A stretch of DNA of 48,019 bases from Erythrobacteraceae bacterium (GTDB lineage: Bacteria > Pseudomonadota > Alphaproteobacteria > Sphingomonadales > Sphingomonadaceae): positions 1 to 48,019 of the forward strand of contig PALE01000080.1 of NCBI GenBank assembly GCA_002706445.1, read 5' to 3'. The notes under the pieces were generated by a model, which was not told where the DNA came from, made no database searches, and was given only the letters and a program-made list of their open reading frames with translations. The stretch's first letter is position 1, and every line of letters begins with the position of its first letter. The position numbers were made by a program, and so were the translations under genes. Below are positions 32,256 to 40,231 of this stretch, in pieces.

Positions 32256-32885
32256 TCAATCATCTGCTTGCGCAAGCTGCGTTAGCGCAGAAACGTCCAA
32301 AATCTCGATTGAGCGATGAGCTTTTTTGATCAAGCCATGATCCGACCATTTGGATAATTTGCGAGAGATGACTTCGCGCGAGCTGCCTAGATCCACCGCC
32401 AGCTCTTCGTGCGTCATTGTCAGTTCTGGACCGTGATCGAGGCGTTCGAGGATTCGCCGCGCGAGGCGGCGATCAATCGAACCAAAGGCCACTTCCTCAA
32501 CCTTGTCCATCAGCGCTCCGAGGCGATCTGCAAACACATCGAAAACCAGCTCGCGGAAATAGGCGGAGTGGCTGAGCTTCTCTTGAAACAGTGAGGCGGA
32601 CAATGCGCAGGCGACACAATCGGTTTCAGCTGTTGCTTCAGCGGAATAATCACGCCCGCTCATCAAGCAACTGGTGGTCATCACGCAGGATTGCCCCGGA
32701 CCAATGCGATACAGCAGAACCGCCTTGCCGCTTAGGGAAATCATATCCACTCGGACCGACCCAGACAGGACGAACAGGAAGTTGTCGCAAGCGTCGCCCG
32801 CTTGAAAAACGGTGTCGCCCGCCTTGAGCTTCAAGACGGCGGCTCCAGCAAGTGCAGCGGGTGGGCTAAGTGCTTGATTGTTCAT
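32256..32885 (-). CDS. Crp/Fnr-family transcriptional regulator
   Basis: A 209-residue regulator with an N-terminal cyclic-nucleotide-like sensor domain (residues ~12-125, GDTVFQAGDACDNFLFVLSGSVRV) and a C-terminal winged helix (HEELAVDLGSSREVISRKLSKW). It has cysteines at CDN, SCVMTTSC and CVAC but no FNR-type N-terminal cysteine cluster, so the signal is unclear; haem, NO or persulfide sensing are all possible. It is the likely owner of the palindromes at 30185 and 32239, and an inverted repeat lies in its own promoter region. Confidence 0.88.
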   Translation of the reverse strand: MNNQALSPPAALAGAAVLKLKAGDTVFQAGDACDNFLFVLSGSVRVDMISLSGKAVLLYRIGPGQSCVMTTSCLMSGRDYSAEATAETDCVACALSASLFQEKLSHSAYFRELVFDVFADRLGALMDKVEEVAFGSIDRRLARRILERLDHGPELTMTHEELAVDLGSSREVISRKLSKWSDHGLIKKAHRSIEILDVSALTQLAQADD

Positions 32886-32916
32886 TCACTGAATTACTAG
32901 GCTTCTTTTGAGGAGA

Positions 32917-32931
32917 TTGACATAGCGTCAA
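32917..32931. promoter_or_regulatory. inverted repeat TTGAC-N5-GTCAA upstream of the Crp/Fnr gene
   Basis: A perfect 5-bp inverted repeat 32 bases before the regulator start. It has FNR-like half-sites, but the spacing differs from the two TGTGAC-N3-GTCAC sites. Candidate autoregulatory site or site for another Fnr-family protein. Confidence 0.4.
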
Positions 32932-32982
32932 AGTGCGTCGTGCTTTTGCTGGATGCTTAACCAAGCAGAGACGCGAGGGCGA

Positions 32983-33594
32983 CTACTCAAAGCTCTGAGA
33001 CTGCTCTGTTAGATCGCGTGAGGCACTTTCAATCAAAAAAGCGCCCCGAAGTTCGCCCGGCTCGAATCCGACCGCCCGATCTTCAGGATAGGTTTGCGAG
33101 ATAACTTGCGAGAGCGCGGGATCGATATTCGATCCGTGGCAGGTCGAGCAGGGTTGCTCCTGCATGGGAATGGCCCTGAGGTAGACAAACCGCTCGCCGA
33201 CTGTGCGATGGATGGATCGAGGTGAGCCATCCTGCATCGGCGATGTTTCCAGGTCGCTGTATAGCGCCTCAAGCTCTGGGGGTATTCTGTTTCCAGCATT
33301 GCGATTGCGACGCGCGATGCGGCTTACCGTGAAACCGCTGTCTTCCGAAAGACGGGCACCTATTGCCGGCGCTGCTGACTGGCAAACCCCGATCGCGTCG
33401 ACGGGGCCAACCTCGCTGAGAGCTGAAGAAAGCTCCATCTGGAGTTCAGATTGAAATCGAGCAGTCAACTCTTCCGATTGGCGCAGAAATTCCGCCTCCT
33501 TCGAGGGACTCGTCCCACCTTGCGAACACGCGCCGAAAGCGCACGTCGCCGTCACGAGGAACAAGTTCCGAATTCTATTTGGACTCACGATCAC
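32983..33594 (-). CDS. DUF3365 (Tll0287-like) c-type haem lipoprotein
   Basis: A 203-residue exported protein starting with GTG. A signal sequence leads to a lipobox-like FGAC, followed by a DUF3365 domain with the sole haem c motif CSTCH (about residue 150) and the conserved AIGVCQSAAP. Such proteins are thought to sense redox state or gas ligands in the periplasm. It is the last gene behind the bd-oxidase genes on the same strand. Confidence 0.83.
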   Translation of the reverse strand: MIVSPNRIRNLFLVTATCAFGACSQGGTSPSKEAEFLRQSEELTARFQSELQMELSSALSEVGPVDAIGVCQSAAPAIGARLSEDSGFTVSRIARRNRNAGNRIPPELEALYSDLETSPMQDGSPRSIHRTVGERFVYLRAIPMQEQPCSTCHGSNIDPALSQVISQTYPEDRAVGFEPGELRGAFLIESASRDLTEQSQSFE

Positions 33595-33603
33595 CTCCCG
33601 AGC

Positions 33604-33732
33604 CTACACTTTCAGCCAGAATCGAATGACCATGGCTACGATGCCGAGGAAAATTACGCTCGCTAGCCATATTCCGGCCATCCAAGCGAGCCGCTTCCAC
33701 AAAGGGGGCTGGGGTTCGGGCGGTGCGAGCAT
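33604..33732 (-). CDS. DUF2474 small membrane subunit of the bd-type oxidase
   Basis: A 42-residue protein read directly from the DNA (MLAPPEPQPPLWKRLAWMAG, then one membrane segment IWLASVIFLGIVAMVIRFWL). The start overlaps the cydB stop codon (TGATG). The WKRL...IW.ASV pattern is that of DUF2474, the small accessory found behind cyanide-insensitive bd-type oxidase genes. It probably stabilises the oxidase, in the way CydX does elsewhere. Confidence 0.82.
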   Translation of the reverse strand: MLAPPEPQPPLWKRLAWMAGIWLASVIFLGIVAMVIRFWLKV

Positions 33733-34727
33733 CAGTGATACCCCTCTTCGCCGACCTTCCCTCTGAACACCCAGTAGGCCCAGGCGGTGTAGCCGATAAT
33801 CAGCGGCATAGTGATCGCCACGCCAACAAGCATGAATATCTGGCTGCTTTCAGGTGCCGCAGCGTCCCAGATCGTAAGACCCGGAGGCACGATATAGGGG
33901 AACATCGTCACGCCCAGGCCCGCCATGCCAAGGAAGAACAGTGCAATCGCCAGCCAAAATGGCGTATGATCGCTTCCTCGTGCAATCGACCTGAGAAGTG
34001 CAATAGCAATGATCGCCGTTAGGATTGGAACCGGAGCGGCAAGGTAGACCTCCGGTGCCGAAAGCCAGCGGTCGGCGTATTCTGCGTTGAGGAAAATGTT
34101 GTAAAGGCTCACCGCGCCCATCAATACGATAGTCGCAATCGCAGAGCGCATCGCAACATATCGGGCATGTCGCTGCACACCTTTGTCAAGTTTCCATATC
34201 AACCACGTGCTGCCAAGCAGCGCATAGCCCGCCACGGTTCCCGCGCCCGTAAGCAAGGTGTATGGGGTAAGCCAGTCCCACCAGCTTCCAGCATAGGCGC
34301 GGTCGACTACTTCGATGCCTTGCAGCAATACGCCCAAGGTCATTCCTTGCGACATTGCGGCTATCAGCGATCCGCCAAAAAACGCTAAGTCCCAGAATTT
34401 CGTGTGGCGCTCGTCGCGCCAACGATATTCAAAGGCAACGCCGCGAAAGACGAGGCCCAGCAACATCGCGATAATGAGCGGATAGGTTGCCGGAAGAACA
34501 ACAGCATAAGCCAGCGGAAACGCTGCGAATAATCCGCCGCCGCCGAGCACAAGCCAGGTTTCGTTTCCATCCCATACCGGCGCAATCGAGTTCATCGCAC
34601 GGTTCCTGCCCTGTCCGACCCGAAAAGTCGGGAACAGAATGCCAATGCCCAGATCGAACCCATCCATCACCACATAGGCAAAAACTGCGAAGGCGATAAT
34701 GAAGGCCCAGATGACAGTAAGGTCCAT
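33732..34727 (-). CDS. cydB: cytochrome bd-type quinol oxidase subunit II
   Basis: A 331-residue membrane subunit with about eight hydrophobic segments, beginning with the family motif YVVMDGFDLGIGIL. It pairs with CydA and closes the quinol oxidase. Overlap by one base with cydA (TAATG) shows tight coupling. The complex reduces O2 with electrons from quinol without pumping protons. Confidence 0.94.
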   Translation of the reverse strand: MDLTVIWAFIIAFAVFAYVVMDGFDLGIGILFPTFRVGQGRNRAMNSIAPVWDGNETWLVLGGGGLFAAFPLAYAVVLPATYPLIIAMLLGLVFRGVAFEYRWRDERHTKFWDLAFFGGSLIAAMSQGMTLGVLLQGIEVVDRAYAGSWWDWLTPYTLLTGAGTVAGYALLGSTWLIWKLDKGVQRHARYVAMRSAIATIVLMGAVSLYNIFLNAEYADRWLSAPEVYLAAPVPILTAIIAIALLRSIARGSDHTPFWLAIALFFLGMAGLGVTMFPYIVPPGLTIWDAAAPESSQIFMLVGVAITMPLIIGYTAWAYWVFRGKVGEEGYH

Positions 34728-36169
34728 TATGCGTCCCGCCTATCGCTTGGCAGGGTCTCTGCTTGTCCTGGATTCTGTGTCGGCCCAGGCGTGATGCCAG
34801 CCGTGCGGATCGGCCCGTCATATCCATGATTGGCTTCCACCTCGCCAGTAGCCGGTGGCTTGCCCATCAGGCGCAGGATATACCAGACACCAGCACCGAA
34901 GACGGCGAAGTAGATCAGCACAAATGCCAACAATGATGCCGCGACCGCAGGCGCATCGAGCGGGCTGGCCGCATCGGCGGTCCGCAAGAGACCGTAGATT
35001 ACATAAGGCTGGCGGCCGACCTCGGTCGTGATCCAACCTGCGATGACCGCGACAAATCCGCTCGGCCCCATAACGATGGCAGCCCTGTGCAGCCACGTCC
35101 ATTCGTAGAGCCCTTTACGCCAACGGGCGAACAGGCTCCACATACCCAAACCCATCATTGCAAAGCCAATCCCGACCATGATGCGGAAGGACCAGAAAAC
35201 AATCCCTACCGGCGGCTCCTGGTCATCGGGAATCGTGTCGAGCCCCGCCATTGGCGCGTCGAGATCATGCTTCAGGATCAACGACGATGCCTTGGGGATT
35301 TCAATCGCATAGTCCACACGCTTTTCTGCGCTATTGGGGATGCCGAACAGGATGAGTGGCGCGCCATCGGGATGGCTGTCAAAATGCCCCTCCATCGCCA
35401 TGACCTTTTGGGGTTGGTGCTCCAGAGTGTTGAGACCATGCATGTCGCCGAGGCCAATTTGCAGCGGCGCGACAAGCGCAGCCATCCACATGGCCATGGA
35501 GAACATTTTGCGCGCTTGGGGGTTGGTTTTGTCTTTGAGCAGATGCCAAGCGCCGACTGCACCGACCACGAAGGCAACGACCAAGTAAGATGCCGTCACC
35601 GTGTGCGCGAGACGATACGGGAAACTGGGATTGAAGACGATATCCCACCAGCTGTCACCGGGAAGGAATTGTCCGTTGGCTCCCATCTCGAAACCAACCG
35701 GCGTTTGCATCCAGCTGTTGACCGACAGGATCCATGTCGCCGAAACCAGCGTGCCCAGCGCCACCATAAGCGTTGCGAAGAAGTGCAACTTTTTGCCGAC
35801 TTTGTTCATTCCGAAAAGCATGACGCCGAGGAAGCCTGCTTCGAGAAAGAATGCAGTCAAAACCTCATAGGCCATGAGCGGCCCGATCACCGGTCCTGCC
35901 TTATCGGAAAAAACCGCCCAGTTGGTGCCGAACTGGTAACTCATAACGATGCCCGAGACGACGCCCATGGCAAACGCGATTGCGAATATCTTGATCCAGT
36001 ATTTGAACAGGTCGAGATAAACCTGCTTGCCGGTTTTCAGCCACAAGCCCTCAAGCACGGCAAGGTAGCTCGCCAATCCGATCGAAAAGCTCGGAAAGAT
36101 GAAATGAAAGCTAACCGTGAAGGCAAATTGGATGCGCGCCAGCAGCAGGGCATCGAGCTGATCAAACAT
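34727..36169 (-). CDS. cydA: cytochrome bd-type quinol oxidase subunit I (CIO-like)
   Basis: A 480-residue subunit with about nine membrane segments. The start is the ATG at 36169 (MFDQLDALLLARIQFAF); an in-frame start at 36184 is less likely. His20-region RIQFAFTVSFHFIF and the GWITTEVGRQPYVIYG motif mark the haem and quinol sites. The quinol loop is short, as in the cyanide-insensitive (CioA) branch, and the neighbouring DUF2474 gene agrees. It would let the cell respire in the presence of sulfide, which blocks haem-copper oxidases; that fits the sulfide genes nearby. Confidence 0.93.
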   Translation of the reverse strand: MFDQLDALLLARIQFAFTVSFHFIFPSFSIGLASYLAVLEGLWLKTGKQVYLDLFKYWIKIFAIAFAMGVVSGIVMSYQFGTNWAVFSDKAGPVIGPLMAYEVLTAFFLEAGFLGVMLFGMNKVGKKLHFFATLMVALGTLVSATWILSVNSWMQTPVGFEMGANGQFLPGDSWWDIVFNPSFPYRLAHTVTASYLVVAFVVGAVGAWHLLKDKTNPQARKMFSMAMWMAALVAPLQIGLGDMHGLNTLEHQPQKVMAMEGHFDSHPDGAPLILFGIPNSAEKRVDYAIEIPKASSLILKHDLDAPMAGLDTIPDDQEPPVGIVFWSFRIMVGIGFAMMGLGMWSLFARWRKGLYEWTWLHRAAIVMGPSGFVAVIAGWITTEVGRQPYVIYGLLRTADAASPLDAPAVAASLLAFVLIYFAVFGAGVWYILRLMGKPPATGEVEANHGYDGPIRTAGITPGPTQNPGQAETLPSDRRDA

Positions 36170-36211
36170 AGGCGAACCTAACATACGGGGCGAAGATTAC
36201 AGAAAGTGGAA

Positions 36212-36249
36212 GCGCCCGCCTCAGGGTGGAGGGGATCTGAGGCGGGCGC
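36212..36249 (-). terminator. strong hairpin terminator after the peroxiredoxin gene
   Basis: A perfect 13-bp stem (36212-36224 with 36237-36249) and a 12-base loop lie 14 bases downstream of the peroxiredoxin stop codon, before the cydA start. On the minus strand it is followed by TTCCACTTTCTG, a modest T-rich tail. It separates the two transcription units. Confidence 0.7.
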
Positions 36250-36262
36250 AACCTTGCGACCC

Positions 36263-36892
36263 TCAGGCGACTTTTGTCGTTCGGAGGTATGGCTTGATCG
36301 TCTTGAAGCCTTGCGGGAACATCTTTTCCGCTTCATCATCATTGATCGAAGGCGGGATGATCACATCGTCTCCCACGCTCCAGTTTGCCGGAGTGGCGAT
36401 CGTCGCGCGATCCGAAAGCTGAAGGCTATCAATCACGCGGAGGATTTCGTCGAAATTGCGACCTACACTCATCGGATAGGTCATAACGAGGCGGATCTTC
36501 TTCGATGGATCGATGATGAAAACTGAACGCACGGCTGCAGTTTCACTCTGATCCGGATGGATCATGTCGTAGAGCTTCGCGATCTTGAGATCGGGGTCAG
36601 CAACTATGGGAAAGTCGAGGGTCACGCCCTGCGTCTCGTCCACGTCCTTGACCCATTCAAGGTGCTCCTCGACCGTATCGGTCGAGAGGCCGAGCGGCTT
36701 GACATTGCGCGCCTCGAACTCGGCGGCCAGCTTGGCCGTCATTCCCATTTCGGTGGTGCAGACAGGGGTAAAATCTGCCGGGTGGCTAAAGAAGAAGACC
36801 CAGCTATCGCCCGACCATTTGTGGAGATCGATCTCACCTTTGGTCGTGGCAACGGTGAAGTTGGGGGCGGTATCGCCAATGTGCAAACTCAT
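36263..36892 (-). CDS. 1-Cys peroxiredoxin (Prx6 type)
   Basis: A 209-residue peroxiredoxin. The peroxidatic cysteine is in HPADFTPVCTTE (about residue 47), and the C-terminal extension with PANWSVGDDVIIPP is that of the Prx6 group. It reduces peroxides in the cytoplasm. A separate transcript, bounded by the hairpin at 36212. A second paralogue is encoded at 43755-44414. The 208 bases upstream hold no gene and no clear operator. Confidence 0.92.
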   Translation of the reverse strand: MSLHIGDTAPNFTVATTKGEIDLHKWSGDSWVFFFSHPADFTPVCTTEMGMTAKLAAEFEARNVKPLGLSTDTVEEHLEWVKDVDETQGVTLDFPIVADPDLKIAKLYDMIHPDQSETAAVRSVFIIDPSKKIRLVMTYPMSVGRNFDEILRVIDSLQLSDRATIATPANWSVGDDVIIPPSINDDEAEKMFPQGFKTIKPYLRTTKVA

Positions 36893-37100
36893 AATGCGTA
36901 CTCCTTGTTGGATGAAAACGAATTAGCTTTCGCGCTTCGACTCGTCCAATTCAATTACGCATTTACATTAATCGAAATTCCCAAACAAGGGATAAATAGG
37001 TCAATATAGCCCGAATATGAGGTGAATCAGCAAAACAATTACAGATCTGTGCAATTGAGCCAGGGCGCCCGTTACTGGAATCAAGCGCAGAAATTCTCGA

Positions 37101-37535
37101 TCAAGGGTTCCTGTTGTCGATTGAGAATGCTCCGCCGCCTTTGGCTGTCAGCAATATCAGCGCGCCCATGATCGCAATGTTCTTGAACAATGGGCCGGTA
37201 TGTCCCGGTGCGATGTGTGTGAAAAAAGTTATGGGCAGCAGGGTAAGCAAGATGACAAGTGCGGACAGCCGGGTCATGAACCCTAACGCCAAAGCGATGC
37301 CAAACACCACGAAGGCTGCGCCGCTTAGCCAAAGCAGCAAGGACGGATCACCAATTGCATTGACGGTGTCGCGCCAGGGCGAATCAGCCATTCGATCCAG
37401 CATCATCTGATGGCGGCCAAAATGACCCAGACCGCCAATGATGAAGATGAGGCTGGTGGCGATCCGAAAAATGAGTTCTGCCCACTGCGCGATACGCTCT
37501 GACGGCGTAAGAATTGAATCAATTGATGCGAGCAT
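37101..37535 (-). CDS. DoxX family membrane protein
   Basis: A 144-residue protein with four membrane segments (IATSLIFIIGGLGHFG, SGAAFVVFGIALALGFM, ALVILLTLLPITFF, IAIMGALILLTAKG) and the HTGPLFKNIAIMGALI end common in the DoxX family. Members join sulfur or oxidative stress membrane complexes. Its 5' end overlaps by 17 bases a small helix-turn-helix gene. Confidence 0.87.
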   Translation of the reverse strand: MLASIDSILTPSERIAQWAELIFRIATSLIFIIGGLGHFGRHQMMLDRMADSPWRDTVNAIGDPSLLLWLSGAAFVVFGIALALGFMTRLSALVILLTLLPITFFTHIAPGHTGPLFKNIAIMGALILLTAKGGGAFSIDNRNP

Positions 37536-37689
37536 TTGCTACTTCCCCCATGGTCTTTGCTTTTCGCCAACGGTAAAAGGTCTTTTCGGAGATGCCAATC
37601 TCGCGGCAGCTTTCGCACACTCCCATACCCTTTGCGATGAGGGCTTCGATCTCTCGGCAGCGACGGTCCTTGTCCGGTATTGAAGGCAT
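37519..37689 (-). CDS. 56-residue helix-turn-helix protein, IS3 OrfA-like
   Basis: A short frame (MPSIPDKDRRCREIEALIAK ... CREIGISEKTFYRWRKAKTM) that matches the N-terminal DNA-binding part of IS3-family OrfA proteins (the ACKEAGI..TYYRWRK style). The remaining OrfA helix and any OrfB are absent, so this is either a remnant or a stand-alone regulator. It ends inside the DoxX start and follows the beta-barrel gene by about 30 bases, on the same strand, which suggests it is transcribed with the sulfide locus. Confidence 0.55.
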   Translation of the reverse strand: MPSIPDKDRRCREIEALIAKGMGVCESCREIGISEKTFYRWRKAKTMGEVANARIN

Positions 37690-37720
37690 AATCCTCTTCC
37701 AGTCTGTTTTCGGGATCGTT

Positions 37721-38446
37721 CTAAAATCTGCGCTGAATACGAAGCAGTACGTTCATATCGTCAGAGCCCCTGGTCAGGCCCAAAAGTGCGCGGCCATTGA
37801 GTGTCCAGTCACTGGCAACAGGAACAGCCAAGAATGGCCCCACTAGGTGTGTTTGGTCCGCAAACGCGCCGAAGTCTATCGTCGATCCATAATTGCTGAT
37901 CTGTTCCAGACCTATTGTTCCGATATCAGTCCTTTGTCGCAGGCTGGTCCGGCTTTGAAGAAGCAAACCGCTATCGGCACCAGCGCCGACTTGCAGCGCT
38001 CCCTGGACAAACACACGTGCGTTCAGGCCTTCGCCCAAACGAAACTGGTTTAGCCAGTTCACTGCAACCCGCCCCGGCGGGCCATCGGCTTCGAGGCGCA
38101 AATCCAACCTTAACGCCGTTTGCCAGTCCTGCCGCCTTTCCGGTGTGCTGTCTGGAGTGAGCTGACGCCAAATCTGAAGCTGGACGAAATCGGCTTCCGG
38201 CTGTTCACCGATATCCGTTCGGTATTGCAATTGGAGGCGGGCAACCGTGTCTTTCTCGACAGCCTGCTGATAATGCAGCCTCTGCACGATCTCACCGCTG
38301 TCCGGGTCAACGCCGATGCGGAATTCCGCAGACCGATCGTCGTCGCGAACCACTGGGCCTGGAACGCCGCTTACATTCTGCGCGGAGGCGGCAAAGGGGA
38401 GAGCCAACAAAATTACGGCAGGAACGACGCGAAGGAAAATAGACAA
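37721..38446 (-). CDS. outer-membrane beta-barrel-like protein
   Basis: A 241-residue exported protein. After a signal peptide (VPAVILLALPFAASAQ) it consists of alternating amphipathic strands (RLQLQYRTDI, DFVQLQIWRQL, LRLDLRLEA, VAVNWLNQFRL, ARVFVQGALQVG, GLLLQSRTSL) and ends in an aromatic residue (LLRIQRRF), the outer-membrane barrel signature. The specific family is not recognised. It follows the SulP gene by three bases and could act as its outer-membrane counterpart. Confidence 0.75.
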   Translation of the reverse strand: MSIFLRVVPAVILLALPFAASAQNVSGVPGPVVRDDDRSAEFRIGVDPDSGEIVQRLHYQQAVEKDTVARLQLQYRTDIGEQPEADFVQLQIWRQLTPDSTPERRQDWQTALRLDLRLEADGPPGRVAVNWLNQFRLGEGLNARVFVQGALQVGAGADSGLLLQSRTSLRQRTDIGTIGLEQISNYGSTIDFGAFADQTHLVGPFLAVPVASDWTLNGRALLGLTRGSDDMNVLLRIQRRF

Positions 38447-38449
38447 ACC

Positions 38450-40207
38450 TCAGATCAGCCCGCGTGCCATATAGTGATCAACCGGCTCGGGAGGCTCGCC
38501 ATTGTCGAGCGATACCTCAGCAAAAGCTCGGTCTTGCGTTAGGAAAACCTTGCCATTGAGCTCATCGACAAAATGGGTCCGCTTTAGGCGGTCCATCACC
38601 GGGCCTTTAACCTCTGAGAGATGCAGCCCGATACCGCCATCCGCGAGACGGTGGTTGATCGCTTCAATGCTCTCGAGCCCGGAAGCATCGATTTCATTGA
38701 CCGCGCTCATCATCAGGATGACGTGCCGTACCTCTGGATGAGCGGCGACCTGTTCCAGCAGATATTCCTCAAGCCAGCGGGCGTTGAGATAGGTCAGCGC
38801 TTCATCGATACGGATCGAGAGGACATGCGGAACGGTAAACACATCGTGCCGCTCGACATTGCGGAAATGTTCAGTCTCGGGAACGCGCCCGACGATGGCT
38901 GCGTGCGGGCGGCTAGCGCGCCAAAGATAAAGCAGGAGGCCAACCGCAACACCGGCGACCACACCCATCTCAACTCCGGCGAGCAGAGTGATCCCTATGG
39001 TGGCAATATGCGCTGCAAAGTCTGCTTTTGAATAGCGCCACAGCTGGCCCGGTGTTTTGAGATCCACTAGGCTCAAGACTGCTACGATAATTGTTGCAGC
39101 AAGCGTAGCGATCGGCAGGCTGAATAGGAGCGGGGTGAGGAAGAGTGTCGCAAGAGCGATTCCAACTGCGGTATATGCCCCAGCGGCAGGTGTTTGCGCA
39201 CCAGCGTCGAAATTGACAGCGGAACGAGCAAACCCGCCCGTAACGGGATAGCCGCCCGAGAACGCGCTGGCCATGTTCGCCGCCCCAAGTCCGATCAATT
39301 CTTGGTCAGGTGCAATGCGCTGGCGGCGCTTGGCGGCCAGTGTTTGTGCGACCGACACACTTTCGACGAATCCGATGACAGAAATCAGAAGAGCGGGCAC
39401 CCAGAGCTTCTCAATCAGCGATGGATCAGTGCTCGGGAGCGCAAATGGTGGAAGCCCTTGTGGGATAGCACCGACAAGCTTGACTCCCACATTGCCGAGA
39501 TCAAGCGAGATAGCTGCAAGTATCGTCAAGGCAACGGCCACCACAGGGCCAGCCTTGGCTGTCATGTCTGCTGCTCGCTCCGGAAGGCCGAGGCGCTGCA
39601 ATGCTGGCTTTGCTCCTTTGCGCACCCAGAAGAGGAACAATGTCGCTGAAACCCCGATCGCGAGCGTCCAGACATTGGTTTCACCAATTGATGCGGCCAG
39701 CGAACCGAGCATCTCTGGCCAATTGTCGCCGCCAGCAGAAACACCCAGAATGTGCTTGAGCTGGCTGGTAGCGATTAGGATGCCAGAAGCGGTGATGAAG
39801 CCGCTGATCACAGGGTGAGAAAGCAAGTTTGCGAGGAAACCAGCCCGAAGGAAGCCGAGGATGGCCAGCATAACGCCCGACAACATGGCCAGCGTAATCG
39901 CGGCTTCGAGGTATTCCGCCGTCCCCTGTGTCGCGACGGCACCAGCAGCCGAAGCCGTCATCAATGATACTACCGCAACCGGCCCAACGGCCAAAGTCCT
40001 ACTTGTCCCAAAGATCGCATAAAGCACGAGCGGCAAGATCGAGGCATAGAGACCAACAACAGGCGGCAGGCCAGCAAGCAATGCGTAAGCAAGGCTTTGC
40101 GGGATCAGCATGATCGTAACGATCACAGCCGCCATCAAATCGTCCGTCAGGACATTGCGGTTGTAAGTTCGACCCCATTCCAGGATCGGAAGATAGCGCG
40201 ATAGCAT
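38450..40207 (-). CDS. SulP family anion permease with STAS domain
   Basis: A 585-residue transporter with 10-12 membrane segments. The SulP signature (MLIPQSLAYALLAGLPPVVGLYAS) is near residue 37, and a C-terminal STAS domain (RHVILMMSAVNEIDASGLESI) follows from about residue 460. It likely moves sulfate or bicarbonate; in a sulfide-oxidation locus, export of sulfate or sulfite is a fair guess. Transcribed with the downstream barrel protein and the upstream SQR gene. Confidence 0.92.
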   Translation of the reverse strand: MLSRYLPILEWGRTYNRNVLTDDLMAAVIVTIMLIPQSLAYALLAGLPPVVGLYASILPLVLYAIFGTSRTLAVGPVAVVSLMTASAAGAVATQGTAEYLEAAITLAMLSGVMLAILGFLRAGFLANLLSHPVISGFITASGILIATSQLKHILGVSAGGDNWPEMLGSLAASIGETNVWTLAIGVSATLFLFWVRKGAKPALQRLGLPERAADMTAKAGPVVAVALTILAAISLDLGNVGVKLVGAIPQGLPPFALPSTDPSLIEKLWVPALLISVIGFVESVSVAQTLAAKRRQRIAPDQELIGLGAANMASAFSGGYPVTGGFARSAVNFDAGAQTPAAGAYTAVGIALATLFLTPLLFSLPIATLAATIIVAVLSLVDLKTPGQLWRYSKADFAAHIATIGITLLAGVEMGVVAGVAVGLLLYLWRASRPHAAIVGRVPETEHFRNVERHDVFTVPHVLSIRIDEALTYLNARWLEEYLLEQVAAHPEVRHVILMMSAVNEIDASGLESIEAINHRLADGGIGLHLSEVKGPVMDRLKRTHFVDELNGKVFLTQDRAFAEVSLDNGEPPEPVDHYMARGLI

Positions 40208-40231
40208 GTTGTAGTGCCCCGAACTCGCGCG

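Noticed and set aside
35087-36181. Long plus-strand open frame (364 codons) opposite cydA
   Set aside because: Antisense shadow of a well-supported membrane protein gene; the translation is rich in Arg/His and has no domain pattern.
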